64,000 nt of DNA from NCBI RefSeq assembly GCF_014650995.1, contig NZ_BMWA01000023.1:62001-126000 (forward strand), given 5' to 3'. Under the pieces are notes generated by a model that saw only the letters and a program-made list of their open reading frames with translations, was not told where the DNA came from and made no database searches. Each line of letters begins with the position of its first letter. The stretch's first letter is position 1. Origin of the DNA: Streptomyces viridiviolaceus (GTDB lineage Bacteria; Actinomycetota; Actinomycetes; Streptomycetales; Streptomycetaceae). The translations under genes were made by a program, and so were the position numbers. Positions 34,524 through 41,746 of this stretch are shown here, in pieces.

Positions 34524-35663
34524 GTGACGTTCCCGGTAGTCGGCATGGTCGGCGGGGGTCAGCTCGCTCGTATGACACACGAGGCGGGCATCCCGTTGGG
34601 CATCAGGTTCAAGCTTCTCAGTGACACTCCTCAGGATTCCGCGGCGCAGGTCGTCAGCGATGTCGTCATCGGCGACTACCGCGACCTCGACACGCTGCGC
34701 GACTTCGCACGCGGGTGCGACGTGATCACCTTCGATCACGAGCACGTGCCCACCGAGCACCTCCGGGCCCTGGAGGCGGACGGCATACCCGTGCGCCCAG
34801 GGCCCGACGCGCTGGTGCACGCCCAGGACAAGGGCGTGATGCGGGCGAAGCTCGACGCGATCGGCGTGCCCTGCCCGCGGCACCGGATCGTGAGCGATCC
34901 GCAGGACGTGGCCGCGTTCGCGGCGGAGGGGGACGGCTTCCCGGTCGTCCTCAAGACCGTCCGCGGCGGCTACGACGGCAAGGGCGTGTGGGTCGTGGAC
35001 TCCGTCGAGGAGGCCGCCGAGCCCTTCCGCGCCGGTGTGCCCGTGCTCGCGGAGGAGAAGGTCGACTTCGTCCGCGAGCTCGCCGCCAACGTCGTACGCT
35101 CCCCGCACGGTCAGGCGGTCGCCTACCCGGTCGTCGAGTCCCGGCAGGTGAACGGCGTCTGCGACACGGTGATCGCGCCCGCCCCCGACCTCGACGAGGC
35201 CCTGGCCCTCGAGGCCGAACAGATGGCGCTCAGCATCGCCAAGGAGCTGGACGTCGTCGGTCACCTCGCCGTCGAGCTGTTCCAGACCCGCGACGGCCGC
35301 ATCCTCGTCAACGAGCTGGCGATGCGCCCGCACAATTCCGGCCATTGGTCGATGGACGGCGCGATCACCAGCCAGTTCGCCAACCATGTCCGCGCGGTCC
35401 TCGACCTGCCCCTCGGCGACCCGCGCCCGCGCGCGAAGTGGACCGTGATGGTCAACGTCCTCGGCGGCGACTACCCGGACATGTACTCCGCGTACCTGCA
35501 CTGCATGGCCCGCGACCCCCAGCTGAAGATCCACATGTACGGCAAGGACGTGAAGCCCGGCCGCAAGGTGGGCCACGTCAACACCTACGGCGACGACCTG
35601 GACGACGTGCTGGAGCGCGCCCGTCACGCAGCCGGCTACCTGAGAGGCACCATCACCGAATGA
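34524..35663 (+). CDS. purK: 5-(carboxyamino)imidazole ribonucleotide synthase
   Basis: ATP-grasp enzyme making N5-CAIR from AIR, bicarbonate and ATP in purine synthesis. The 379-residue protein begins with the family motif VVGMVGGGQLARM, followed by FDHEHVPTE, the KTVRGGYDGKG phosphate loop and NELAMRPHNSGHW. The frame is open from 34326, but GTG 34524 gives the family N-terminus and lies 6 nt after TACGCT (34512-34517), implying a leaderless start. It overlaps purE by 4 nt. Confidence 0.95.
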   Translation: MTFPVVGMVGGGQLARMTHEAGIPLGIRFKLLSDTPQDSAAQVVSDVVIGDYRDLDTLRDFARGCDVITFDHEHVPTEHLRALEADGIPVRPGPDALVHAQDKGVMRAKLDAIGVPCPRHRIVSDPQDVAAFAAEGDGFPVVLKTVRGGYDGKGVWVVDSVEEAAEPFRAGVPVLAEEKVDFVRELAANVVRSPHGQAVAYPVVESRQVNGVCDTVIAPAPDLDEALALEAEQMALSIAKELDVVGHLAVELFQTRDGRILVNELAMRPHNSGHWSMDGAITSQFANHVRAVLDLPLGDPRPRAKWTVMVNVLGGDYPDMYSAYLHCMARDPQLKIHMYGKDVKPGRKVGHVNTYGDDLDDVLERARHAAGYLRGTITE

Positions 35664-36184
35664 GCCCTGTTGTTGGCATCGTCATGGGGTCGGACTCCGA
35701 CTGGCCCGTCATGGAGGCCGCCGCCAAGGCCCTCGACGAGTTCGAGATCGCCTACGAGGTCGACGTCGTCTCCGCGCACCGCATGCCGCACGAGATGATC
35801 GCGTACGGCGAGCAGGCCGCCGGACGCGGACTGAAGGCGATCATCGCCGGGGCCGGAGGCGCCGCCCACCTGCCCGGCATGCTCGCCTCCGTCACCCCGC
35901 TGCCGGTCATCGGCGTGCCCGTGCCGCTGAAGTACCTCGACGGCATGGACTCGCTGCTGTCGATCGTGCAGATGCCGGCAGGCGTACCCGTCGCGACCGT
36001 CTCCGTCGGCGGTGCCCGCAACGCCGGTCTCCTCGCCGCCCGCATCCTCGCCGCCCACGACGAGGAGCTGCTGACGCGGATGCGCGAGTTCCAGCAGGAC
36101 CTCAACGACCAGGCCACCGAGAAGGGCAAGCGGCTGCGGTCCAAGGTCGAGGGATCCGCGGCCGGTTTCGGCTTCGGGAAGTGA
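35660..36184 (+). CDS. purE: 5-(carboxyamino)imidazole ribonucleotide mutase
   Basis: Class I PurE converting N5-CAIR to CAIR, the step after PurK. The 174-residue protein has the substrate motifs MGSDSDWPVM, VSAHRMPHEM and IIAGAGGAAHLPGM. ATG 35660 overlaps the purK stop (ATGA), so the two are translationally coupled. The dipeptidase gene follows immediately. Confidence 0.96.
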   Translation: MSPVVGIVMGSDSDWPVMEAAAKALDEFEIAYEVDVVSAHRMPHEMIAYGEQAAGRGLKAIIAGAGGAAHLPGMLASVTPLPVIGVPVPLKYLDGMDSLLSIVQMPAGVPVATVSVGGARNAGLLAARILAAHDEELLTRMREFQQDLNDQATEKGKRLRSKVEGSAAGFGFGK

Positions 36185-36189
36185 CGGGG

Positions 36190-37368
36190 ATGACGTCACT
36201 GGACCAGGCCCGCGAGCTGCTGCGGGAGTTCCCCGTCGTCGACGGTCACAACGACCTGCCCTGGGCCCTGCGCGAGCAGGTGCGCTACGACCTCGACGCC
36301 CGCGACATCGCCGGCGACCAGGCCGCCCACCTGCACACCGACATCCCCCGGCTGCGCGCGGGCGGCGTCGGCGCGCAGTACTGGTCGGTGTACGTGCGCT
36401 CGGACCTGCCGGGCGCGGTGCCGGCGACGCTGGAGCAGATCGACTGCGTACGGCAGCTGCTCGCCCGTCACCCCGAGGACCTGCGTGCCGCCCTGACCGC
36501 CGCCGACATGGAGGCGGCGCGCGCGGAGGGCCGTATCGCGTCGCTGATGGGCGCCGAGGGCGGCCACTCCATCGACAACTCCCTCGCCACGCTCCGCGCC
36601 CTGTACGCGCTCGGCGTGCGCTACATGACGCTCACCCACAACGACAACGTGGCCTGGGCGGACTCGGCGACCGACGAGCCCGGCGTCGGCGGCCTGTCGG
36701 CCTTCGGCCGCGAGGTCGTGCGGGAGATGAACCGCGAGGGCATGCTCGTCGACCTCTCGCACGTGGCGGCGACGACCATGCGGGACGCGCTGGACACGTC
36801 CACGGCCCCGGTGATCTTCTCGCACTCCTCCGCGCGGGCCGTCTGCGACCACCCGCGCAACATCCCCGACGACGTGCTGGAGCGCCTGCCCGCCAACGGC
36901 GGCATGGCCATGGTGACGTTCGTGCCGAAGTTCGTGCTCCAGGCGGCCGTGGACTGGACGGCCGCCGCCGACGAGAACATGCGGGCGCACGGCTTCCACC
37001 ACCTGGACACCAGCCCCGAGGCGATGAAGGTCCACCGCGCCTTCGAGGAGCGCACCCCGCGCCCCGTCGCCACCGTGTCCACGGTCGCCGACCACCTCGA
37101 CCACATGCGCGAGGTCGCCGGCGTCGACCACCTCGGCATCGGCGGCGACTACGACGGCACGGCGTTCACCCCGGACGGCCTGAACGACGTGTCCGGTTAC
37201 CCGAACCTGATCGCCGAGTTGCTCGACCGTGGCTGGTCCAAGGCCGACCTGGCCAAGCTGACCTGGAAGAACGCGGTACGGGTGCTGGGCGCCGCCGAGG
37301 ACGTCGCCCGAGACCTTCAGGCCACGCGGGGGCCGTCCAACGCGACGCTCGAAGCACTGGACGGCTGA
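36190..37368 (+). CDS. Membrane (renal) dipeptidase family M19 dipeptidase
   Basis: A 392-residue binuclear-zinc dipeptidase. Metal ligands are visible as H20 and D22 (DGHNDLPW), E123 (GAEGGHS), H191 (LVDLSHV), H212 (FSHSSAR) and D320 (GGDYDG); H150 (LTHND) and R223 bind substrate. It closely resembles the crystallised S. coelicolor Sco3058, whose numbering it shares if ATG 36190 is the start. A GTG at 36181, overlapping the purE stop, is also in frame. It cleaves L,D- and L,L-dipeptides. It probably shares the purKE transcript. Its 3' end overlaps the convergent OYE gene by 52 nt. Confidence 0.93.
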   Translation: MTSLDQARELLREFPVVDGHNDLPWALREQVRYDLDARDIAGDQAAHLHTDIPRLRAGGVGAQYWSVYVRSDLPGAVPATLEQIDCVRQLLARHPEDLRAALTAADMEAARAEGRIASLMGAEGGHSIDNSLATLRALYALGVRYMTLTHNDNVAWADSATDEPGVGGLSAFGREVVREMNREGMLVDLSHVAATTMRDALDTSTAPVIFSHSSARAVCDHPRNIPDDVLERLPANGGMAMVTFVPKFVLQAAVDWTAAADENMRAHGFHHLDTSPEAMKVHRAFEERTPRPVATVSTVADHLDHMREVAGVDHLGIGGDYDGTAFTPDGLNDVSGYPNLIAELLDRGWSKADLAKLTWKNAVRVLGAAEDVARDLQATRGPSNATLEALDG

Positions 37369-38456
37369 GCGGCCCCGTCGCCGAGGGCGGGGTAGTCGGT
37401 GTAGCCGGTCGCCCCGCCCACGTACATCAGGTAGCGCTCGCGCACCTGGTTCAGGGGCGCGCCCAGGCGCAGCCGGGTCACCAGGTCGGGGTTGGCGAGG
37501 AACGGCCGGCCGAGGGCGATCAGGTCGGCCCCCGCGTTCAGCAGCCGTGCGGACGCCTCCTCGATCGCCGGGCCGGACATCTCCTGGAGCACCGGGTTGG
37601 CGACCAGTGTCCCCGGCCACCCGGCGCGGATCCTGTGGAAGACCGGTGCGTCCGGGTCGGCGAAGACCAGGTGCAGGTAGGCGAGTCCCAGCCCGCCGAG
37701 CCGCTCGACGAGCGCCGGATAGATCTCCTCCGTCTCGCCCTCCGCGATGCCGTTGACGGTGTTGCCGGGGGAGACCCGCAGCCCCACCCGCTCGGCCCCG
37801 ATCTCGGCGGCCACGGCCTCGGCCACCTCGGCCGTGAACCGGATCCGCGCGGTGAGCGAACCGCCGTAGCCGTCGGTGCGGCGGTTGGTGTTGGCGGCCA
37901 GGAACTGGTGCAGGAGGTGGCCGTTGGCGGAGTGCACCTCCACGCCCTCGAACCCGGCGTCGAGCGCGCGCCGGGCGGCGCGCGCGAAGTCGGCGACGGT
38001 GCCGCGGATGTCCTCGACGGTCATCTCCCTCGGTACGACGGCCGGCCGGTGGCCGTCCGGCGTGAAGATCGTCCCGGGGAGCGGCACGGGCGAGGGCGCC
38101 ACCGGCGTCAGCCCGCTCGTCGCGGGGTGGCCGACCCGGCCGCCGTGCTGGAGCTGCAGGAACATGCGGCCGCCGGCGTCCCGCACGGCGTCGGTCACCT
38201 GCCGCCAGCCCGCCACGTGCCGCGGGGTGTGGATCGCGGTGATGTCGGGGTACGTCTGCCCGACCGCGTTGGGTGTCGCGGCCTCGGCGATGATCAGACC
38301 GGCGGAGGCGCGCTGGGCGTAGTAGGTGGCCATCAGCGGGGTCGGGGTGCCGTCGGCCTCGGCCCGGTTGCGGGTCAGCGGGGCCATCACCAGACGGTTG
38401 GGGAGGGTCAGCGGGCCGAGGGCGGCGGATGCGAAGAGGTCTGTTGTCTGCGACAT
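37317..38456 (-). CDS. Alkene reductase (Old Yellow Enzyme family)
   Basis: A 379-residue FMN-dependent ene-reductase of the NemA/OYE type, reducing electrophilic C=C or nitro compounds with NAD(P)H. Motifs are MAPLTRNR, LQLQHGGRVGHP, HSANGHLLHQFL and TNRRTDGYGGS, ending in the FMN-binding ALGRPFLANPDL. The last ~16 residues are read from the antisense of the dipeptidase 3' end and look like an unconserved extension. ATG 38456 is 6 nt after TAGCGT on its strand (leaderless). The gene is divergent from a MerR regulator, with an operator between them. Confidence 0.92.
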   Translation of the reverse strand: MSQTTDLFASAALGPLTLPNRLVMAPLTRNRAEADGTPTPLMATYYAQRASAGLIIAEAATPNAVGQTYPDITAIHTPRHVAGWRQVTDAVRDAGGRMFLQLQHGGRVGHPATSGLTPVAPSPVPLPGTIFTPDGHRPAVVPREMTVEDIRGTVADFARAARRALDAGFEGVEVHSANGHLLHQFLAANTNRRTDGYGGSLTARIRFTAEVAEAVAAEIGAERVGLRVSPGNTVNGIAEGETEEIYPALVERLGGLGLAYLHLVFADPDAPVFHRIRAGWPGTLVANPVLQEMSGPAIEEASARLLNAGADLIALGRPFLANPDLVTRLRLGAPLNQVRERYLMYVGGATGYTDYPALGDGAAQPSSASSVALDGPRVA

Positions 38457-38462
38457 GTCCGT

Positions 38463-38494
38463 ACGCTAGAACCTGACACTGGTGTCAGAATCAA
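38463..38494. promoter_or_regulatory. MerR-type operator/promoter between OYE and MerR genes
   Basis: Inverted repeat CTGACAC (38473-38479)/GTGTCAG (38482-38488) with a 2-nt centre. On the minus strand it sits between TTGATT and TAGCGT (38463-38468), with a 20-nt spacer. Such an over-long spacer is the hallmark of promoters that MerR regulators activate by DNA distortion. Confidence 0.65.
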
Positions 38495-38510
38495 GTCCTG
38501 GGGGCGGCGG

Positions 38511-38870
38511 ATGAGGATCGGCGAACTGGCCGGGCGCACGGGCGTCAGCGAACGGTCGCTGCGCTACTACGAGAAGCAGGGGCTGCTCGCGGCCGAGCGT
38601 ACGCCCGGCGGCCACCGCGAGTACCCGGAGTCGGCCGTCGACCGGGTGGTGCGGATCCAGGAACTGTTCGCGGCCGGGCTGTCCAGCAGCAAGATCGCGC
38701 AGTTGCTGCCGTGCATGCGGGACACCGACGGCGGCCCCTCGGCCGTCGCCACGCCCCGCCTGGTCGCCGACCTCGCCGCCGAGCGCGAGCGCATCGACCG
38801 CACGATCGCCGACCTGGTCCGCTCCCGGGAGACGCTGGACGAGGTGATCGAGGCGGCCCGGGGCCGCTGA
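38511..38870 (+). CDS. MerR-family transcriptional regulator
   Basis: A 119-residue regulator. The N-terminal winged helix reads MRIGELAGRTGVSERSLRYYEKQGLL, followed by the HREY wing and a dimerisation coiled coil (about 82-115). A single cysteine in LLPCMRD (about residue 65) could be a sensor but is not a metal cluster. It is divergent from the ene-reductase, with the palindromic operator at 38473-38488 between them, so it almost certainly controls that gene. The inducer is probably an electrophile, by analogy. Confidence 0.9.
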   Translation: MRIGELAGRTGVSERSLRYYEKQGLLAAERTPGGHREYPESAVDRVVRIQELFAAGLSSSKIAQLLPCMRDTDGGPSAVATPRLVADLAAERERIDRTIADLVRSRETLDEVIEAARGR

Positions 38871-39126
38871 ACGGGCGGGCCGGTGTCGTCGTCCGCGGGG
38901 CGGGCGGTGGCGGTCGTTCGCCGGCGTGGGACTGATCGACGGCCGGACGGGCGCCTGCCCTCTCCGCGGACGCGGGCGGGCACGCCCGCGGATACCCGTC
39001 GGACTTGAGGACCGCGGCGGCCGCGGCCCGAACGCACCTACCCCCGAACGCTCCACCCACCAGGAAGCGCCCTGCGCTCCGTGCGACGGTGGCGGTAACC
39101 CGCGACGACCGTACGGAGCCCGCGTC

Positions 39127-40254
39127 ATGGCAGATCTCCAGGACGACCTGCACACCAGCGCCGAGGCCGGCGAGCTCGACGACCTGTCCGTGCGGCTGCC
39201 CGCCGAGGTCTTTCCGCCCGAGCCGTACGCGCCCGTCTCCGACCACGACGAGCCGCTGACGCGGGCCCACGCCGTGCTCGCCGCCCACCCGGTCGCCGAC
39301 GGCTGCTGCGGCCTGCCCCGGGTGCTCGGACCCCTGCCCTCGTACGACCTGGAACTCGGCGAGTACTCCTTCGACACCGACGTGCCCCGGCTTCGCGAAG
39401 GCCACGTCGGCGCCCTGTTCTGGTCGCTGCACCTGCCCGACGGCATCGACGGCGACCGGGCCGTCGGAGCCACCCTGGAGCAACTGGACCTGCTCGAGTC
39501 GGTCGTCCGGACCCATCCCGAGGGCCTGCGCCTGGCCCACGACGCCGGACAGACCACCGACGCCCGCAACTGCGGCCGCGTCGCCGTCGTGCCCGGCCCC
39601 GCCCGAGCGGCCGCCCTCGGCGACAGCCTCGGCGTCCTGCGCTGTCTGCACGCCCTCGGCCTGCGCGTCCTGACGCTCACCGGCGCGAGCTGGGCGAGCG
39701 AGGCGGGGCTCACCCGGTTCGGCGAGGAGGTCGTCCGTGAGATGAACCGGCTCGGCGTCCTCGCCGACCTCTCCGGCGCCTCCGCGGAGACCGTCCGGCG
39801 CACCTTCGCCGTGTCCAAGGCGCCCGTGCTGTGCACCCGGTCCGCCGCCCGTGCCCTGCGTCCGCACCCGGCCAACCTCCCCGACGACCTGCTCGTCGAG
39901 CTGGGCGCGGCCGGCGGCCTGTGCATGGTGCCGCTGACCGCCGAGCAGACCGGCCCGACCGTCCGCGACGTCGCCGACCATCTCGACCACGTCCGCACGG
40001 TCGCCGGCCCCGCCTGCGTCGGCCTGTCCGGCACGTACGACACGGGCGCCGCCCACCCGCTGGAGCTGGGCGACGCCTCCTGCTACCCGCGCCTCATCGC
40101 CGAGCTGCTGCGGCGAGGTTGGGCCGAGTCCGACGTGGCCCTGCTGACCTGGGGGAACGTCCAGCGCGTGCTGCGGGACGCGGCGTTCACCGCCCGCGCT
40201 GCCCAGCTGCGCCGGGAGCCGTCGCGGGCGACGATCGCCGACCTCGACGGCTAG
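39127..40254 (+). CDS. Dipeptidase (M19) paralogue lacking all metal ligands
   Basis: A 375-residue protein that aligns along its length with the active dipeptidase encoded 1.8 kb upstream (for example VVREMNR, PDDLL, DVADHLDHVRTVAG and LIAELLRRGW), yet every catalytic site is changed. DGHND is DGCCG, the GAEGG segment is replaced by PGPARA, LTHND is LTGAS, DLSHV is DLSGA, SHSSAR is TRSAAR, HPRN is HPAN and GGDYDG is SGTYDT. The reading frame and length are intact, so it looks like a kept pseudoenzyme rather than debris. ATG 39127 follows GGAG. Function unknown. Confidence 0.85.
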   Translation: MADLQDDLHTSAEAGELDDLSVRLPAEVFPPEPYAPVSDHDEPLTRAHAVLAAHPVADGCCGLPRVLGPLPSYDLELGEYSFDTDVPRLREGHVGALFWSLHLPDGIDGDRAVGATLEQLDLLESVVRTHPEGLRLAHDAGQTTDARNCGRVAVVPGPARAAALGDSLGVLRCLHALGLRVLTLTGASWASEAGLTRFGEEVVREMNRLGVLADLSGASAETVRRTFAVSKAPVLCTRSAARALRPHPANLPDDLLVELGAAGGLCMVPLTAEQTGPTVRDVADHLDHVRTVAGPACVGLSGTYDTGAAHPLELGDASCYPRLIAELLRRGWAESDVALLTWGNVQRVLRDAAFTARAAQLRREPSRATIADLDG

Positions 40255-40265
40255 CCGTCACCGCC

Positions 40266-40658
40266 TCACGCGTGCTCGATCCGGCAGAGGCAGAACGGGT
40301 GCCCGGCCGGATCGGCGTACACCTGGAAGTCCTTCTTCTCCCGGTCCTCCAGGTCCAGCGGACGGGCACCCAGCGCCAGCACCTTCTCGTGCGCCGCGTC
40401 GATCTCCTCCCAGGTCGACCCGGCGTCGAAGTCGAGGTGGAACTGCTGCGCGTTGCGGTCGGAGCGCGGCCACTCCGGCGGGGTGAGACCCGGTGCGCGC
40501 TGGAAGGCCAGGCGCGGCCCGCCGGGCACCTGGAGCACCACCCAGTCGGGGTCCTCCTCCTCGGGCGTGCCGCCCGCGACCTGCGCGTAGAAACGGGCCA
40601 GTTCGCGGGGCTCGGGGCAGTCGAGGACGACGGAACGAAAACGTGCCACGGATGCCAT
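40266..40658 (-). CDS. VOC-family protein (glyoxalase-like), second of a pair
   Basis: A 130-residue vicinal-oxygen-chelate fold protein with two beta-alpha-beta-beta-beta modules. It shares VVLDCPEPRELARFY, QQFHLDF and VYADPAGHPFCLC with the neighbouring gene, so the two are tandem paralogues. Members may be dioxygenases, isomerases or drug-binding resistance proteins; nothing here decides. It ends 12 nt from the pseudo-dipeptidase stop and follows its paralogue by 18 nt, indicating one transcript. Confidence 0.85.
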   Translation of the reverse strand: MASVARFRSVVLDCPEPRELARFYAQVAGGTPEEEDPDWVVLQVPGGPRLAFQRAPGLTPPEWPRSDRNAQQFHLDFDAGSTWEEIDAAHEKVLALGARPLDLEDREKKDFQVYADPAGHPFCLCRIEHA

Positions 40659-40676
40659 GCCAGGGTCCTCCCGGTG

Positions 40677-41036
40677 TCAGCAGGCGCAGAGGCAGAACGG
40701 GTGCCCGGCCGGGTCCGCGTAAACCCGGAAGCTCCGCGAGCGGTCCGCCGTGTCCAGCGGCTTCGCCCCCAGCTCCAGCACGGCCTTCTCGGCCGCGTCC
40801 AGGTCCTGCACGGTCAGGTCCAGGTGGAACTGCTGGGAGTGGTCGGGCGCCGGCCACTTCGGCGGTACGAAGCCGGGGGCCTCCTGGAAGGCCAGTGCCT
40901 GACCGCCGGGAAGCCTCAGGTCCACCCACTCGCCCTGGTCCTCGACGGAGCCGCCGAGGACCTCGGAGTAGAAACCGGCCAGGGCGCGGGGGTCGGGACA
41001 GTCCAGGACGACGACGCCCAGTTCGGCGACAGCCAT
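40677..41036 (-). CDS. VOC-family protein (glyoxalase-like), first of a pair
   Basis: A 119-residue VOC protein sharing VVLDCPDPRALAGFY, QQFHLDL and VYADPAGHPFCLC with the next gene. The open frame extends to 41069, but ATG 41036 follows GAGGAGG at 5 nt spacing. It is first of a two-gene operon, divergent from the CGNR gene across a cluster of GGTAAC boxes. Confidence 0.85.
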   Translation of the reverse strand: MAVAELGVVVLDCPDPRALAGFYSEVLGGSVEDQGEWVDLRLPGGQALAFQEAPGFVPPKWPAPDHSQQFHLDLTVQDLDAAEKAVLELGAKPLDTADRSRSFRVYADPAGHPFCLCAC

Positions 41037-41057
41037 GACTTCCTCCTCGAAGTCCGC

Positions 41058-41119
41058 GGTTACCGGCAAGATGCGGGTAACCAGTAACGGTTACTGCATG
41101 CTCCCGCATTGGCGGTAAC
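41058..41119. promoter_or_regulatory. Cluster of GGTAAC/GTTACC boxes between VOC and CGNR genes
   Basis: Five boxes lie within 62 bp: GGTTACC (41058-41064), GGTAACC (41076-41082), GTAAC (41084-41088), GGTTAC (41089-41094) and GGTAAC (41114-41119). They form two inverted repeats. The last box contributes to TAACGT, a likely -10 located 7 nt before the CGNR start. This suggests an operator shared by the two divergent units. Confidence 0.55.
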
Positions 41120-41128
41120 GTCGCAAGC

Positions 41129-41635
41129 ATGAGTGACAGATCGCCCGCGCCGGGGGGCCTGGAGCTGGTCCAGTCCCTGGTGAACACGCTGGACATCGAG
41201 ACGGGCGGCGACCGGCTCGACACACCGGAGGGCCGGGCGCGTTTCGGGCTGACGGAGGACGAGGTGCCCGCCGCACGGGAACTGCGGGAGTCCCTGCGGG
41301 CGGCCCTGCTCGCCCACGCCGGCCACCCGCCGCACCGTGCGGTGACCCCGCTGGGCGAGCTGCTGGCACGGGCGCCGCTGGTGCTGACGGCCGACATGGC
41401 CGACGGCTCCGCCGCGCTCGTCCCCGCCGACGCCCGCCCCCTGCCCTCCCGCGTCGCCGCGGCCGTCGCCGAGGCCCTGGTCGCGGGTACCTGGACCCGG
41501 CTGAAGGCGTGCGAGGCCGCCGACTGTCACTGGGCGTACTACGACCGCAGTCCCGCCGGACGGGGGCGCTGGTGCTCGATGCAGGTGTGCGGGGCACGCG
41601 CGAAGATGCGCCGGTACCGGGCCAAGGGTGGGTAG
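41129..41635 (+). CDS. CGNR zinc-finger (ABATE domain) protein
   Basis: A 168-residue protein with an N-terminal ABATE-type ligand-binding region and a C-terminal zinc-finger of the CGNR class: KACEAADCHWAYYD, then RWCSMQVCGARAKMRR, so the finger signature is CGAR rather than CGNR. These proteins are predicted stress-related transcription regulators. No ribosome site precedes ATG 41129, but TAACGT lies 7 nt upstream (leaderless). It is divergent from the VOC pair, its most likely target. A strong hairpin follows. Confidence 0.85.
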   Translation: MSDRSPAPGGLELVQSLVNTLDIETGGDRLDTPEGRARFGLTEDEVPAARELRESLRAALLAHAGHPPHRAVTPLGELLARAPLVLTADMADGSAALVPADARPLPSRVAAAVAEALVAGTWTRLKACEAADCHWAYYDRSPAGRGRWCSMQVCGARAKMRRYRAKGG

Positions 41636-41687
41636 TGCCCCGGGGGTTCACCGGTCGCCGACGCGCCCGGTGGTGCACAATGCAGAC

Positions 41688-41730
41688 GGACGCCGGTTCG
41701 GCCGACTGAGCCTCGGCCGAACCGGCGTCC
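41688..41730. terminator. Bidirectional terminator between CGNR and UDP-glucose dehydrogenase genes
   Basis: Perfect 18-bp stem (left arm 41688-41705, right arm 41713-41730, core cgccggttcggccga) with the loop CTGAGCC, between two convergent genes. Confidence 0.8.
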
Positions 41731-41746
41731 GCCTCTTCGCCGGGCC

